Below, piece by piece: positions 26,434-34,985 of a DNA stretch of 64,000 bases. This stretch comes from Thermococcus pacificus (GTDB taxonomy: Archaea; Methanobacteriota_B; Thermococci; Thermococcales; Thermococcaceae), in the NCBI RefSeq assembly GCF_002214485.1, contig NZ_CP015102.1:744001-808000 (forward strand). Reading direction: 5' to 3'. The first letter of the stretch is position 1. Each line of letters opens with the position of its first letter. The translations under genes were made by a program, and so were the position numbers. Below the pieces are notes generated by a model, which was not told the DNA's origin, did not search any database, and saw only the letters and a list, made by a program, of their open reading frames with translations.

Positions 26434-27114
26434 TTAATAAGGCTCTTTCTCAGGCGTGAAAATAAGCCCGCCCTTGGTGACCATATAGCTCCAGGACTTG
26501 AGGTTGTACTCGAGGAACGGGCTTCTGACGACGGTCAAAACCCTCTTTAAACTTTCACCTTCAACCTTAACGCTAAGTCTGAAGACGCTCAACGAGAAGC
26601 TGTTTACGAGCTCCACGATGTTCTCCGGAAACAGCTTGACGTTGAAGGCCATCAGTATTCCGTTGTTGCCGCCCAGGGATAGGGTTTTCGTTATTGCAGG
26701 AATCATGACAGGAAGATCCCGGGTACGCCTGACACCGTAGATGTCGAGGCCCAAAACGATGTACAGAACATTGCTCATCCCACTAAAGGCTGCCCTAATG
26801 CGGCCCCCTATTATCTCGGGATCGCTGGTCCTCAAAATTAGATCCGGGTTCATGCTCTCCTCTACGAGGGGGTTTATGGAAACTAAGACAACGTTTTTGA
26901 GAGTGGCGTCCACATCAGGGTAAACCGCCCGTAGGTACTTAACTACTGAATAGTAGGCATCGTTGAAGGAAATAACGACGACCTTCTCATAGTCGGGCTG
27001 GAGCATTTTGATCAGGTGGTAGATTATCACCTCGACGTCGCTCCCAATCTCGTGGCTTATTAAGGTGGGGCTCAGCTGTCTGGTGGACATCGCCATTATC
27101 TCCAGGGGGTCCAT
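26434..27114 (-). CDS. KaiC-operon protein, degenerate RecA-like fold
   Basis: 226 residues. Its strand/helix layout (KVVVISFNDAYYSVVKYL, LYIVLGLDIYG, GILMAFNVKLFPENIVELV) resembles a KaiC/RecA-like core, but no Walker A is present; where it would be one reads SHEIGSDVEVIIYHL. It may be a non-ATP-binding partner of the KaiC-like ATPase at the head of the operon. Start ATG 27114 follows GGTGAG; its site overlaps the end of the middle gene. Family not certain. Confidence 0.5.
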   Translation of the reverse strand: MDPLEIMAMSTRQLSPTLISHEIGSDVEVIIYHLIKMLQPDYEKVVVISFNDAYYSVVKYLRAVYPDVDATLKNVVLVSINPLVEESMNPDLILRTSDPEIIGGRIRAAFSGMSNVLYIVLGLDIYGVRRTRDLPVMIPAITKTLSLGGNNGILMAFNVKLFPENIVELVNSFSLSVFRLSVKVEGESLKRVLTVVRSPFLEYNLKSWSYMVTKGGLIFTPEKEPY

Positions 27115-27116
27115 GA

Positions 27117-27416
27117 TCACTCACCGTAGATCCTCTTGAGCTCGGAAACGAGGTCCTCAAGGCTTTCCACTGTTACAGAACCTCCAAAGCGATCCTTAAG
27201 GCTGTCTATGACAACCATCTCAAGCAATCTTGCGCTGTACTCTCCGAAGAGCCTTCCAACGGCGGCCTTGAAAGCTGAAGGATCCTCGTAGGCGAGCTCG
27301 AGGCCTTTCCCTGTGGTGACCCTCAGGTGGGTCTCCAGGACGGCCTTTAACCCAGGGTTGACTTTCTCAAGGGCAGCGGAGAGGGCCTTTGTCAGTATCT
27401 CGGCTCCTTTACTCAT
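27117..27416 (-). CDS. Small helical protein of KaiC operon
   Basis: 99 residues, mostly helical (ILTKALSAALEKVNPGLKAVLETHLRV, AAVGRLFGEYSARLLEMVVIDSL), recalling NitrOD5/DUF3227-type domains found with archaeal KaiC-like and chemosensory proteins; this assignment is tentative. ATG 27416 overlaps the KaiC stop (27409-27411), and its stop abuts the next gene, so the three genes form a tight operon. Confidence 0.5.
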   Translation of the reverse strand: MSKGAEILTKALSAALEKVNPGLKAVLETHLRVTTGKGLELAYEDPSAFKAAVGRLFGEYSARLLEMVVIDSLKDRFGGSVTVESLEDLVSELKRIYGE

Positions 27417-28770
27417 AAATAACCACCCCCTCATCTGTTATCTCGTAGCGGTAAATCTTCCTCGAATGGTTCGAGCCCCTGGCCTTTACAACGGCCAGCC
27501 GGCGCTCTATCCTGTCATTGACCAGTTCATAGCGGAGGCCAATTATAACGTCTGTGAGAGTGCTGGCTCCGGTCATCGGGACGACCCTGAAGTCGGTCTC
27601 GTCGTTCAGGGTGAAGTATATGGTGGTCCTGTACTCCTTGGTGAGCAGGGTAAGGTAGCGGAGCATCTTGGTAAGCTCCTTTTCATTCATATGCTGCTTC
27701 AACGCGGTAAGGCTGTCCACGACGAGGACTTCCGGCTTATGCTCCTCTATAGCCCTCTTTATCCTGATGAAGGTCTGAACCGGGGTATGGGCTTCGGGGA
27801 TTATGTTGAGAATGTTGAGGTTCCCGTTGAGAACCTTCTCTATTGGGAGGCCGTAGTTCTTGGCCGCCCTGAGGAGCTGGTCCATCGGCTCTTCGAAGGC
27901 CAGGTAAAGGGCCTTTCTTCCCTCCAGCGCGTTGTTCACGGCGAAGTGGAGGGCGAAGGTGGTCTTCCCCGTTCCCGTCATGCCAACGAGCAAAACGCTG
28001 GAGCCCCTGTAGAGGCCTCCGCCCACAATCTCGTCGAGCTTCTTTATTCCCGTGCTTATTTTCTCCCACGTCGGCTCGATCTCAGCCCTCCTGAGCTCGG
28101 GGATGTCCAGGAACTCTATACCATGTGAGCTTATGGTGTACTCGAACTGGGGCTTCTTGATGCTCCTGCGCCTCATCTTCCTGACTTCCATCAGCCGGAT
28201 AAGGGACTCCCCAAGGCTCTTCGACTTGAGGACTATAACCCCATCGACCACGAACTCCTCTATACCGTAACCGACCTTTTCCTGGCCCATGGGCTTCTCG
28301 GCTATGAGAAGAACCGTGGCGCCGGTGGCCTTCATGAACCTTCCCAAAGTTGTATGAAGGAACGCTCTGAGCTTTGCCTGCCCCATGAGCTGGCCGAAGA
28401 CGCTTATAGAGTCTAGGACCACCCTCTGTGGCTGGAAAGTCAGTATCTCGCCCATTATGAGCTCTATTTCCTTCTCTATGGTCTCAGAAGAGACTGTGAC
28501 CAAGTCTATGAACTTGAAGAGGCCCTTCTGTTCGAGTTCCCCAAAGTCCATTCCGAGCTGCTTCATCTCCTCGAAGAAGTCCGTCTTGGTCTCGGCGAAC
28601 GAGATATAAACCCCTTTCTCACCGAACTTTTTGGCGCCGTTGTAGAGCCACGTTGAGGAAAAGATCGTCTTCCCCGAACCTGGTTCTCCTGCCACGAGGA
28701 TGAGCGCTCCCTCCGGAAAGCCGCCTTCTACAACCTGCTCATCGAAGAAATCTATGCCCATCTTTCTCAT
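27409..28770 (-). CDS. Two-domain KaiC-like ATPase
   Basis: 453 residues with two RecA/KaiC domains. Walker A motifs are GEPGSGKT (about 28-35) and GMTGTGKT (263-270); Walker B segments are RVVLDS (near D120) and EVLVVDSL. Each opens with the KaiC phrase G-FPEG or GGLYRGS. Archaeal KaiC-like proteins act as ATP-driven signalling hubs or regulate motility; the bacterial clock role should not be assumed. ATG 28770 follows GGTGA. Divergent from fni. Confidence 0.88.
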   Translation of the reverse strand: MRKMGIDFFDEQVVEGGFPEGALILVAGEPGSGKTIFSSTWLYNGAKKFGEKGVYISFAETKTDFFEEMKQLGMDFGELEQKGLFKFIDLVTVSSETIEKEIELIMGEILTFQPQRVVLDSISVFGQLMGQAKLRAFLHTTLGRFMKATGATVLLIAEKPMGQEKVGYGIEEFVVDGVIVLKSKSLGESLIRLMEVRKMRRRSIKKPQFEYTISSHGIEFLDIPELRRAEIEPTWEKISTGIKKLDEIVGGGLYRGSSVLLVGMTGTGKTTFALHFAVNNALEGRKALYLAFEEPMDQLLRAAKNYGLPIEKVLNGNLNILNIIPEAHTPVQTFIRIKRAIEEHKPEVLVVDSLTALKQHMNEKELTKMLRYLTLLTKEYRTTIYFTLNDETDFRVVPMTGASTLTDVIIGLRYELVNDRIERRLAVVKARGSNHSRKIYRYEITDEGVVIYE

Positions 28771-28964
28771 GCGTTTTCACCATTTTTTAATCATGGATTT
28801 TGATCCTTATTAAGTTTATCTTTCGAACCCACGAGTATTTTGTGATATTTCAGTGAGAGACTGCCACACGATTGCTCTACTCACATTTATTCTCCAGTAT
28901 CAGGTTTACCCCGCCCACCCAAAACCTCTTAACTTCCCCCACCTTTTTCCATCCGGTGGTGTGA

Positions 28965-30089
28965 ATGCAGGCCTTTGATAAAGAGGAACTCACGGTCATC
29001 AGGAAGTTCGAGCACATAGAACACTGCCTCAAGAGGAACGTGCAAGCACACGTTTCCAACGGGTTTGAGGACGTTCATTTTGTCCACATGAGCCTTCCCG
29101 AGATCGACAAGGACGAGATCGACATGAGCGTTGAGTTCCTCGGGAGGCGTTTTGACTACCCGATTTTCATAGCGGGAATGACGGGTGGGACTAAGGGCTC
29201 CCAGCTGGCTGGAAGGATAAACAAGACCTTGGCCAAAGCCGCCCAGGAGCTTAACATACCCATGGGCGTTGGGAGCCAGAGGGCGATGATAAGAAAGCCC
29301 GAGACCTGGGAGAGCTACTACGTGAGAGATGTGGCTCCAGACGTTTTTCTCGTCGGCAACCTTGGGGCACCGCAGTTCGCCGAGACGATGCCGGAGCGCT
29401 ACGGATTGGAGGAGGCTCTGAGGGCTGTTGAGACAATTCAGGCCGATGCCCTAGCCATACACATGAACCCCCTCCAGGAGAGCGTCCAGCCCGAGGGGGA
29501 TACGCAGTACAGGGGCGTTCTTAAAGCATTAGCCGAACTTAAAGCCGAGTTCCCATACCCGATAATAGCGAAGGAAACAGGAGCGGGAGTTTCGAAGGAA
29601 GTGGCCATAAGACTTGAGAGTATAGGGATTGACGCCATCGATGTAGGCGGCCTCGGCGGGACGAGCTGGAGTGCAGTCGAGTATTACAGGGTGAAGGACG
29701 AGATCGGAAAGGGCTTGGCCCTGCGCTTCTGGGACTGGGGCATCAAAACGGCCATAAGCGTTGCCGAAGTGCGCTATTCGACCGATCTGCCGATAATAGC
29801 CACTGGCGGGATGAGAGATGGAATAACTATAGCAAAGGCTCTGGCAATGGGGGCCACCTTCGCCGGTGTGGCACTTCCGCTCCTCAAGCCAGCTGTAAAG
29901 GGCGATGTTGAGGGCGTGATTAAAATCCTGAGGCGCTACATCGAGGAAATCAGGAACGCGATGTTCCTTGTTGGTGCTAGGAATGTTGAAGAGCTGAGAA
30001 AAGTTCCGCTCGTGATTACGGGCTTCACAAGGGAGTGGCTGGAGCAGAGGATTGATCTGAGGGAATACCTTCGGGGCGGCAGGCTCTGA
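28965..30089 (+). CDS. fni: Isopentenyl-diphosphate delta-isomerase type 2
   Basis: 374-residue FMN-dependent isomerase interconverting IPP and DMAPP. It has [11 protein letters not shown] (FMN/NADPH-contacting), [36 protein letters not shown] and IATGGMRDG. It belongs with mvk, ipk and GGPP synthase in this window. GGTGGTGTGA lies before ATG 28965. Confidence 0.95.
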   Translation: MQAFDKEELTVIRKFEHIEHCLKRNVQAHVSNGFEDVHFVHMSLPEIDKDEIDMSVEFLGRRFDYPIFIAGMTGGTKGSQLAGRINKTLAKAAQELNIPMGVGSQRAMIRKPETWESYYVRDVAPDVFLVGNLGAPQFAETMPERYGLEEALRAVETIQADALAIHMNPLQESVQPEGDTQYRGVLKALAELKAEFPYPIIAKETGAGVSKEVAIRLESIGIDAIDVGGLGGTSWSAVEYYRVKDEIGKGLALRFWDWGIKTAISVAEVRYSTDLPIIATGGMRDGITIAKALAMGATFAGVALPLLKPAVKGDVEGVIKILRRYIEEIRNAMFLVGARNVEELRKVPLVITGFTREWLEQRIDLREYLRGGRL

Positions 30090-30154
30090 CCTTTCTTTTC
30101 TCCCTTTGAAATGCACACCTTTTTAAACCCTCGGGACAACTAAGACCAACGCAG

Positions 30155-30180
30155 CCCCACGCCTCAGGAGAGGCCTGGGG
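30155..30180 (+). promoter_or_regulatory. Hairpin at predicted 5' end of RNase J mRNA
   Basis: CCCCA-C-GCCTC-AGGA-GAGGC-C-TGGGG folds into a 10-bp stem with one C/C mismatch. The likely TATA (CTTTTTAAACCC, about 30117-30126) puts the start near 30150, so the mRNA would begin almost at the hairpin, five bases before the AAGGAGG ribosome site. Confidence 0.55.
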
Positions 30181-30198
30181 GCGTAAGGAGGAATAGAC

Positions 30199-31533
30199 AT
30201 GATAAAAATCTACACTCTTAGCGGCTACGAGGAAGTCGGCAAGAACATGACGGCCGTCGGCTATACCAACGGCGGCAGGGAAGAGGTAGTTATAATCGAC
30301 ATGGGTATAAGGCTCGACCGCGTTCTAATCCACGAGGATGTGAACATCCAGGAGTTTCCAACGAAGGAGCTCCAGAAGCTCGGAGCAATCCCGGACGACT
30401 CTGTTCTAAGGAACAAGAAGGTCGTCGCCATAACCTTCACCCACGGCCACCTCGACCACATAGGGGCGATAGGAAAGCTCGCACCCCACTACCCTGACGT
30501 GCCGGTGTACGGGACGCCGTACACCATAAAGCTCGCCAAAAGCGAGGTCAAGAGCGAGAAGTACTTCGAGGTCAAGAACCCCATGTACGAGACCCAGTTC
30601 GGCGAGATAGTGCAGGTCAGCGAGAACCTCGCGATAGAGTTCGTCCAGATAACCCACTCGATACCGCAGGCGGCCATGGTGGTCGTTCACACGCCCGAAG
30701 GCGCAGTAGTTCACACCGGCGACTTCAAGTTCGACAACAACAACCCGCTCGGCGAGAAGCCTGACTACAAGCGCCTCAAGGAGCTCGGAAAGGAGGGCGT
30801 TAAGGTCCTCATACCGGAATCCACGCGCGTCTCAGAGCCGACTAAAACCCCAAGTGAGGCCGTTGCTCAAATGCTCCTCGAGGACTTCTTCCTCTACGAG
30901 GGCATGGAGGAGGATGGGTTAATAGCAACGACCTTCGCCAGCCACATCCCGCGCCTCCAGGAGCTCATCTGGATAGCCAACAAGATGGGCAGGCAGGCGG
31001 TTTTTGTAGGCCGCTCACTGGCGAAGTACACGGGAATAGCGAAGCAGCTCGGCCTCATAAGAATGAAAGGAGCCAGGGCCGTCAGGAGCCCCAACGCGAT
31101 AAAGAAGGTTCTCGCAGAGGTTTCCGGCGCGAGGGAGAACTACCTGCTCGTCGTCACCGGCCACCAGGGTGAGCCTGGAGCGGTTCTTACCAGAATGGCC
31201 AACGGAGAGCTCTACGACATAGGCAAGCGCGACACGGTGGTATTCTCCGCGGGGACGATACCGAACCCGCTCAACAAGGCCCAGCGCTACGTCCTCGAGA
31301 CGAAGCTCAAGATGAAGGGCGTCAGGATGATAAAGGACCTCCACGTGAGCGGCCACGCGAGCAGGGAAGACCACCGCTACTTACTGAGGATGCTCAATCC
31401 GGAGAACATCGTTCCGGCCCACGGCGAGTTCAGGATGCTAACCCACTACGCGGAATTGGCAGAGGAGGAAGGCTACCTCATAGGGCGCGATGTTTTTGTG
31501 TCGAGGAACGGATACACGGTTGAGATACGCTGA
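30199..31533 (+). CDS. rnj: Ribonuclease J (archaeal)
   Basis: 444-residue metallo-beta-lactamase/beta-CASP nuclease. Motif 2 is FTHGHLDHIGA; later motifs include VHTGDFKFD, the beta-CASP GRSLAKYT region and HVSGHASREDH near the C-terminus. Euryarchaeal RNase J is a 5'-3' exoribonuclease involved in RNA turnover. AAGGAGG precedes ATG 30199. It sits between fni and GGPP synthase. Confidence 0.92.
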   Translation: MIKIYTLSGYEEVGKNMTAVGYTNGGREEVVIIDMGIRLDRVLIHEDVNIQEFPTKELQKLGAIPDDSVLRNKKVVAITFTHGHLDHIGAIGKLAPHYPDVPVYGTPYTIKLAKSEVKSEKYFEVKNPMYETQFGEIVQVSENLAIEFVQITHSIPQAAMVVVHTPEGAVVHTGDFKFDNNNPLGEKPDYKRLKELGKEGVKVLIPESTRVSEPTKTPSEAVAQMLLEDFFLYEGMEEDGLIATTFASHIPRLQELIWIANKMGRQAVFVGRSLAKYTGIAKQLGLIRMKGARAVRSPNAIKKVLAEVSGARENYLLVVTGHQGEPGAVLTRMANGELYDIGKRDTVVFSAGTIPNPLNKAQRYVLETKLKMKGVRMIKDLHVSGHASREDHRYLLRMLNPENIVPAHGEFRMLTHYAELAEEEGYLIGRDVFVSRNGYTVEIR

Positions 31534-31608
31534 ACGTCGAGGGCAAAACTGATAAAGGATGCCCCCTTTCTTTTTCCAGCTTACTCTCATCACTCACGGG
31601 GTGGTAGA

Positions 31609-32640
31609 ATGGGGAAGTACGATGAGCTGTTCATGAGGATTAAGGAGAAAGCCAAGGACGTTGATAGAGTCATTCTAGAACTGGTGCCTGAGAAGGAGCC
31701 AAAGAGCCTGTACGAAGCTTCCCGCCACTACCCGCTCGCGGGAGGGAAGCGCGTCAGGCCGTTCGTCGTTCTTCGCGCGACTGAGGCCGTTGGTGGTGAC
31801 CCAGAGAAGGCCATCTATCCGGCCGCATCGGTTGAGTTCATACACAATTACTCCCTCGTCCACGACGACATAATGGACATGGACGAGCTGAGGCGCGGAA
31901 GGCCGACCGTCCACAAGCTCTGGGGAGTTAATATGGCTATCCTGGCTGGAGACCTTCTCTTCAGCAAGGCTTTCGAGGCGATAGCAAAGGCCGAGGTTCC
32001 CCCGGAGAAGAAGGCGAGAATCCTCGACGTCCTTGTCAGAACTTCGAACATGCTCTGCGAGGGCCAGGCCCTCGACATAGAGTTCGAGACGAGGGAAGAG
32101 GTGGGTGTCGACGAGTACCTCAGGATGATAAGCGGCAAGACGGGGGCACTCTTCCAGGGTTCGGCTGAGATTGGAGCCATCGTCGGAACTGATAACGAGG
32201 AGTACATTCAGGCTTTGTCAAAGTGGGGCATGAACGTCGGCATAGCCTTCCAGATATGGGACGACGTGCTCGACCTCATAGCTGACGAGGAGAAGCTGGG
32301 CAAGCCCGTCGGCAGCGACATAAGGAAGGGCAAGAAGACCCTCATAGTGAGCCACTTCTTCGACCACGCGAGCGAGGAGGACAAGACCGAGTTCCTCAAG
32401 GTCTTCGGAAAGTACGCCGGAGATGCAAAGGGCGACGCCCTCATACACGACGAGAAGGTGAAGGAAGAGGTTGCCAAGGCCATTGAGCTCCTCAAGAAGT
32501 ACGGGAGCATTGACTATGCCGCTCAATACGCCAAGAACCTCATCAAAGAAGCAAACGAAGCTTTGAAGGTCCTCCCGGAGAGCGAGGCGAGGAGGGATCT
32601 GGAGCTTCTCGCTGAGTTCCTGGTTGAGAGGGAGTTCTGA
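31609..32640 (+). CDS. idsA: Geranylgeranyl/farnesyl diphosphate synthase
   Basis: 343-residue trans-prenyltransferase making the C15/C20 chains for archaeal lipids. First aspartate motif DDIMD (86-90), second DDVLD (around 239). The fifth residue before the first motif is Tyr81, as in the bifunctional FPP/GGPP synthase of T. kodakarensis, which suggests mixed C15/C20 products. GGGTGGTAGA precedes ATG 31609. Confidence 0.94.
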   Translation: MGKYDELFMRIKEKAKDVDRVILELVPEKEPKSLYEASRHYPLAGGKRVRPFVVLRATEAVGGDPEKAIYPAASVEFIHNYSLVHDDIMDMDELRRGRPTVHKLWGVNMAILAGDLLFSKAFEAIAKAEVPPEKKARILDVLVRTSNMLCEGQALDIEFETREEVGVDEYLRMISGKTGALFQGSAEIGAIVGTDNEEYIQALSKWGMNVGIAFQIWDDVLDLIADEEKLGKPVGSDIRKGKKTLIVSHFFDHASEEDKTEFLKVFGKYAGDAKGDALIHDEKVKEEVAKAIELLKKYGSIDYAAQYAKNLIKEANEALKVLPESEARRDLELLAEFLVEREF

Positions 32641-32734
32641 ACCCCCTTCGGACTTTTCTCCCAATTTGTTCCTTCTCCATTTGCTCCAGCAACCCTTAAA
32701 TAGCATTTCGATGTTTATCTCAACGGTGGCGGTT

Positions 32735-34054
32735 ATGGAGGTTCTGGAACTCCTATCTGAACTCGTCTCTTTTGAAACAGTTAACGACCCGGCAAGGGGG
32801 ATAAAGCCGTCGAAGGACTGCCCGCGCTTCATAATGGATCGTCTCTCCGAGTGGGGAATTGAGAGCAGGCTGCTTGAAAGGGACGGCTACTACGCGGTCT
32901 ACGGCGAAATCGGAGAAGGAAAGCCAAGGCTCCTCTTCATGGCCCACTTCGACGTCGTGCCCGTCAACCCCGCGGAGTGGGAGACCGACCCGTTCAGGCT
33001 CACGGTAGAGGGGAACCGTGCCTACGGGAGGGGCAGCGCCGACGATAAGGGGAATGTAGCTTCCATAATGCTCGCCCTTAGAGAGCTCTCGAGGGAGAGG
33101 CTGAACGGGAAAGTCCTGTTCGCCTTCACCGGGGACGAGGAGATAGGCGGGAGGATGGCCATGCACATCGCCGAAAAACTGAGCAAGGAAGGCAAGCTCC
33201 CGGAGTACATGATAAACGCCGATGGCATCGGTATGGTGCCCATAATCCGGAGGAGGAAGGGCTTTGGAGTCATGCTTCGCATCCCCTCGGAGAGGGTCAG
33301 GGTCAAGGGCAGGCTCAGAGAGAAGACATTCAGAATAAGCACTCCTGTGGTGGAGACGAGGCACGCCGCCTATTTTCTGCCCGGGGTTGATACACACCCG
33401 ATGATAGCGGCTTCTCACTTCCTGAGGAGCAGGAACGCTCTGGCCGTCTCCCTGGAGGGGAGCTTCCTCAAGGGGAACGTTGTGCCGGGCGAGGTGAGGC
33501 TCAAGTACATCGAACCGGGCGAAGGCGGAGATGTGGAAGTTGATTTGGGTCTTACAAGGCTCCTGAAGGCAATAGTCCCCCTCGTTAGGGCACCTATAAA
33601 GACCGAGAGGTACAGCGACTACGGCGTCTCCATAACCCCAAACCTCTACACCCTGGAGGGCGGGGAGCACGTTCTGAGGATAGACGTAAGGGCAATGAGC
33701 CGCTCCAAAGAGGATATCGAGCGGGCGATGAGGGAAGTGGTCGAGTTCAATCTCCCCGGGGCGGAGCTCACAGTGATGACGAACGAAAAAGCCGGCTATC
33801 TCTTCACACAGCCGGGAGAGAGGATAGTGAGGGTGATGCTGGAAGTGCTGGAAGGCGAGGGTGAGAGGGCCGAGCCCATCGAGGGGCCCGGGGCGGCGGA
33901 CTCAAGGTTCTTCACCCCCTACGGGGTCAGGGCAATAGACTTCGGCCCGAGGGGAGGCAACATCCACGGCCCGAACGAGTACGTCGAGGTGGACTCACTC
34001 GAGAAGATGCCCAGGATATACAAAGGGGTGGCGCTGAGGCTGCTTGGGGGGTAG
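32735..34054 (+). CDS. M20-family metallopeptidase/deacylase
   Basis: 439 residues of the ArgE/DapE/ACY1/CPG2 family. Metal ligands appear in MAHFDVVPV, the bridging Asp in GRGSADDKGN, and the catalytic Glu pair in FTGDEEIGG. A dimerisation domain lies in the middle. Substrate could be a peptide or an N-acyl amino acid. Start ATG 32735 has GGTGG upstream; the frame is open further upstream but that region is AT-rich with a promoter-like TTAAATAGC. Confidence 0.85.
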   Translation: MEVLELLSELVSFETVNDPARGIKPSKDCPRFIMDRLSEWGIESRLLERDGYYAVYGEIGEGKPRLLFMAHFDVVPVNPAEWETDPFRLTVEGNRAYGRGSADDKGNVASIMLALRELSRERLNGKVLFAFTGDEEIGGRMAMHIAEKLSKEGKLPEYMINADGIGMVPIIRRRKGFGVMLRIPSERVRVKGRLREKTFRISTPVVETRHAAYFLPGVDTHPMIAASHFLRSRNALAVSLEGSFLKGNVVPGEVRLKYIEPGEGGDVEVDLGLTRLLKAIVPLVRAPIKTERYSDYGVSITPNLYTLEGGEHVLRIDVRAMSRSKEDIERAMREVVEFNLPGAELTVMTNEKAGYLFTQPGERIVRVMLEVLEGEGERAEPIEGPGAADSRFFTPYGVRAIDFGPRGGNIHGPNEYVEVDSLEKMPRIYKGVALRLLGG

Positions 34055-34866
34055 TTATTCTCTTGCCAGCATGTACCCCACCGGCAGATGCTCGGCTCCA
34101 CTCTTCCACTTTTCGTATGCTGCGTCCCATCTTTTTAGAAGATCAACGCGCTTTTTCTCGTCTTTTATTCCCTCCACGTATTCCCGTGGAATGTATGCCA
34201 GGTAGTGCGGAAGGCCAGGCTCGAAGGTTCCGCTTTCGATTATCTCTCCGCCCGCTTTCTCGACGAGTTCTTTGAGTTCCTCCATAGTTGGATAATGCAG
34301 GTCGTCCTTTTCGCCAAAGAGCGCCTCAAAGATCTCCTCTCGAAGGTTGTAGAGTTCGAGGTGTGCCCTTTGCCTCTCGTTGTTCGCCACCGGCAGGCTC
34401 TCGGCTATGAAGACCCTATCCGCAACGCGGAGCATCTCGGAGATTACTTTTATCATCGTCTCCTCGTTCTTCAAACTTCGTATTCCGTGAACGAGGACGA
34501 CCATGTCGAAGGCTTTGAACGGGAATGGAGCTCCCTCGCGTCGAGCTTTAGGGGAATTACCCCCTGTTTCACGCTTGCCGATGAGATTATTTCCTCGAAG
34601 AAGCACCACCTTGATTTATCAACCGCCACAACGCGGCCGGTTTCGCCAACGAGATAGGCGAGGGGAACCGTTGTTAGAGCGTGAGCGCCGCAGCCGATTT
34701 CGAGGACGTTCGTGCCTTCTCTTATCGGTGCAAACCGGAGAACGCGGAAGCGTTCGAGCATTTCAAGATGAAGCCAATCGGGAGGCAATGGAAGTTCATT
34801 CCGGGGCGAGATTTTGGGAAGGACGTCCTTCTTGAAGGCTTCCTCACTAACCGGTATGAAAAACAC
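34055..34866 (-). pseudogene. SAM methyltransferase gene with one frameshift
   Basis: The N-terminal part (from ATG 34866) runs through the SAM motif VLEIGCGAHALTTVPLAY and VVAVDKSRW to KLDAREL; the frame then shifts, and the C-terminal half resumes as PFPFKAFDMVVLVHGIRSL to the end at 34055. One missing C in GAGCTC-CATTCCCG near 34535 accounts for the break; adding it gives one continuous product of about 270 residues. Nothing else is damaged, so this is either a recent mutation or a sequencing error. UbiE-like small-molecule or metalloid methyltransferases are the nearest match. Confidence 0.75.
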
Positions 34867-34985
34867 CGGAAAATGCTAAAGGGCTTTTCTTTAAGGAGTT
34901 TTCGGAGAAAAGGTTTTATAAGGTGGGGTTGAAGTAATTACAGGTCAAAAAATTAAACTTAGAAAAAAAGAAGTGGATGAGATCA

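Noticed and set aside
28938-28960. Hairpin hiding the fni ribosome site (CCACC with GGTGG)
   Set aside because: The predicted start lies downstream of the first arm, so the stem would not exist in the mRNA.
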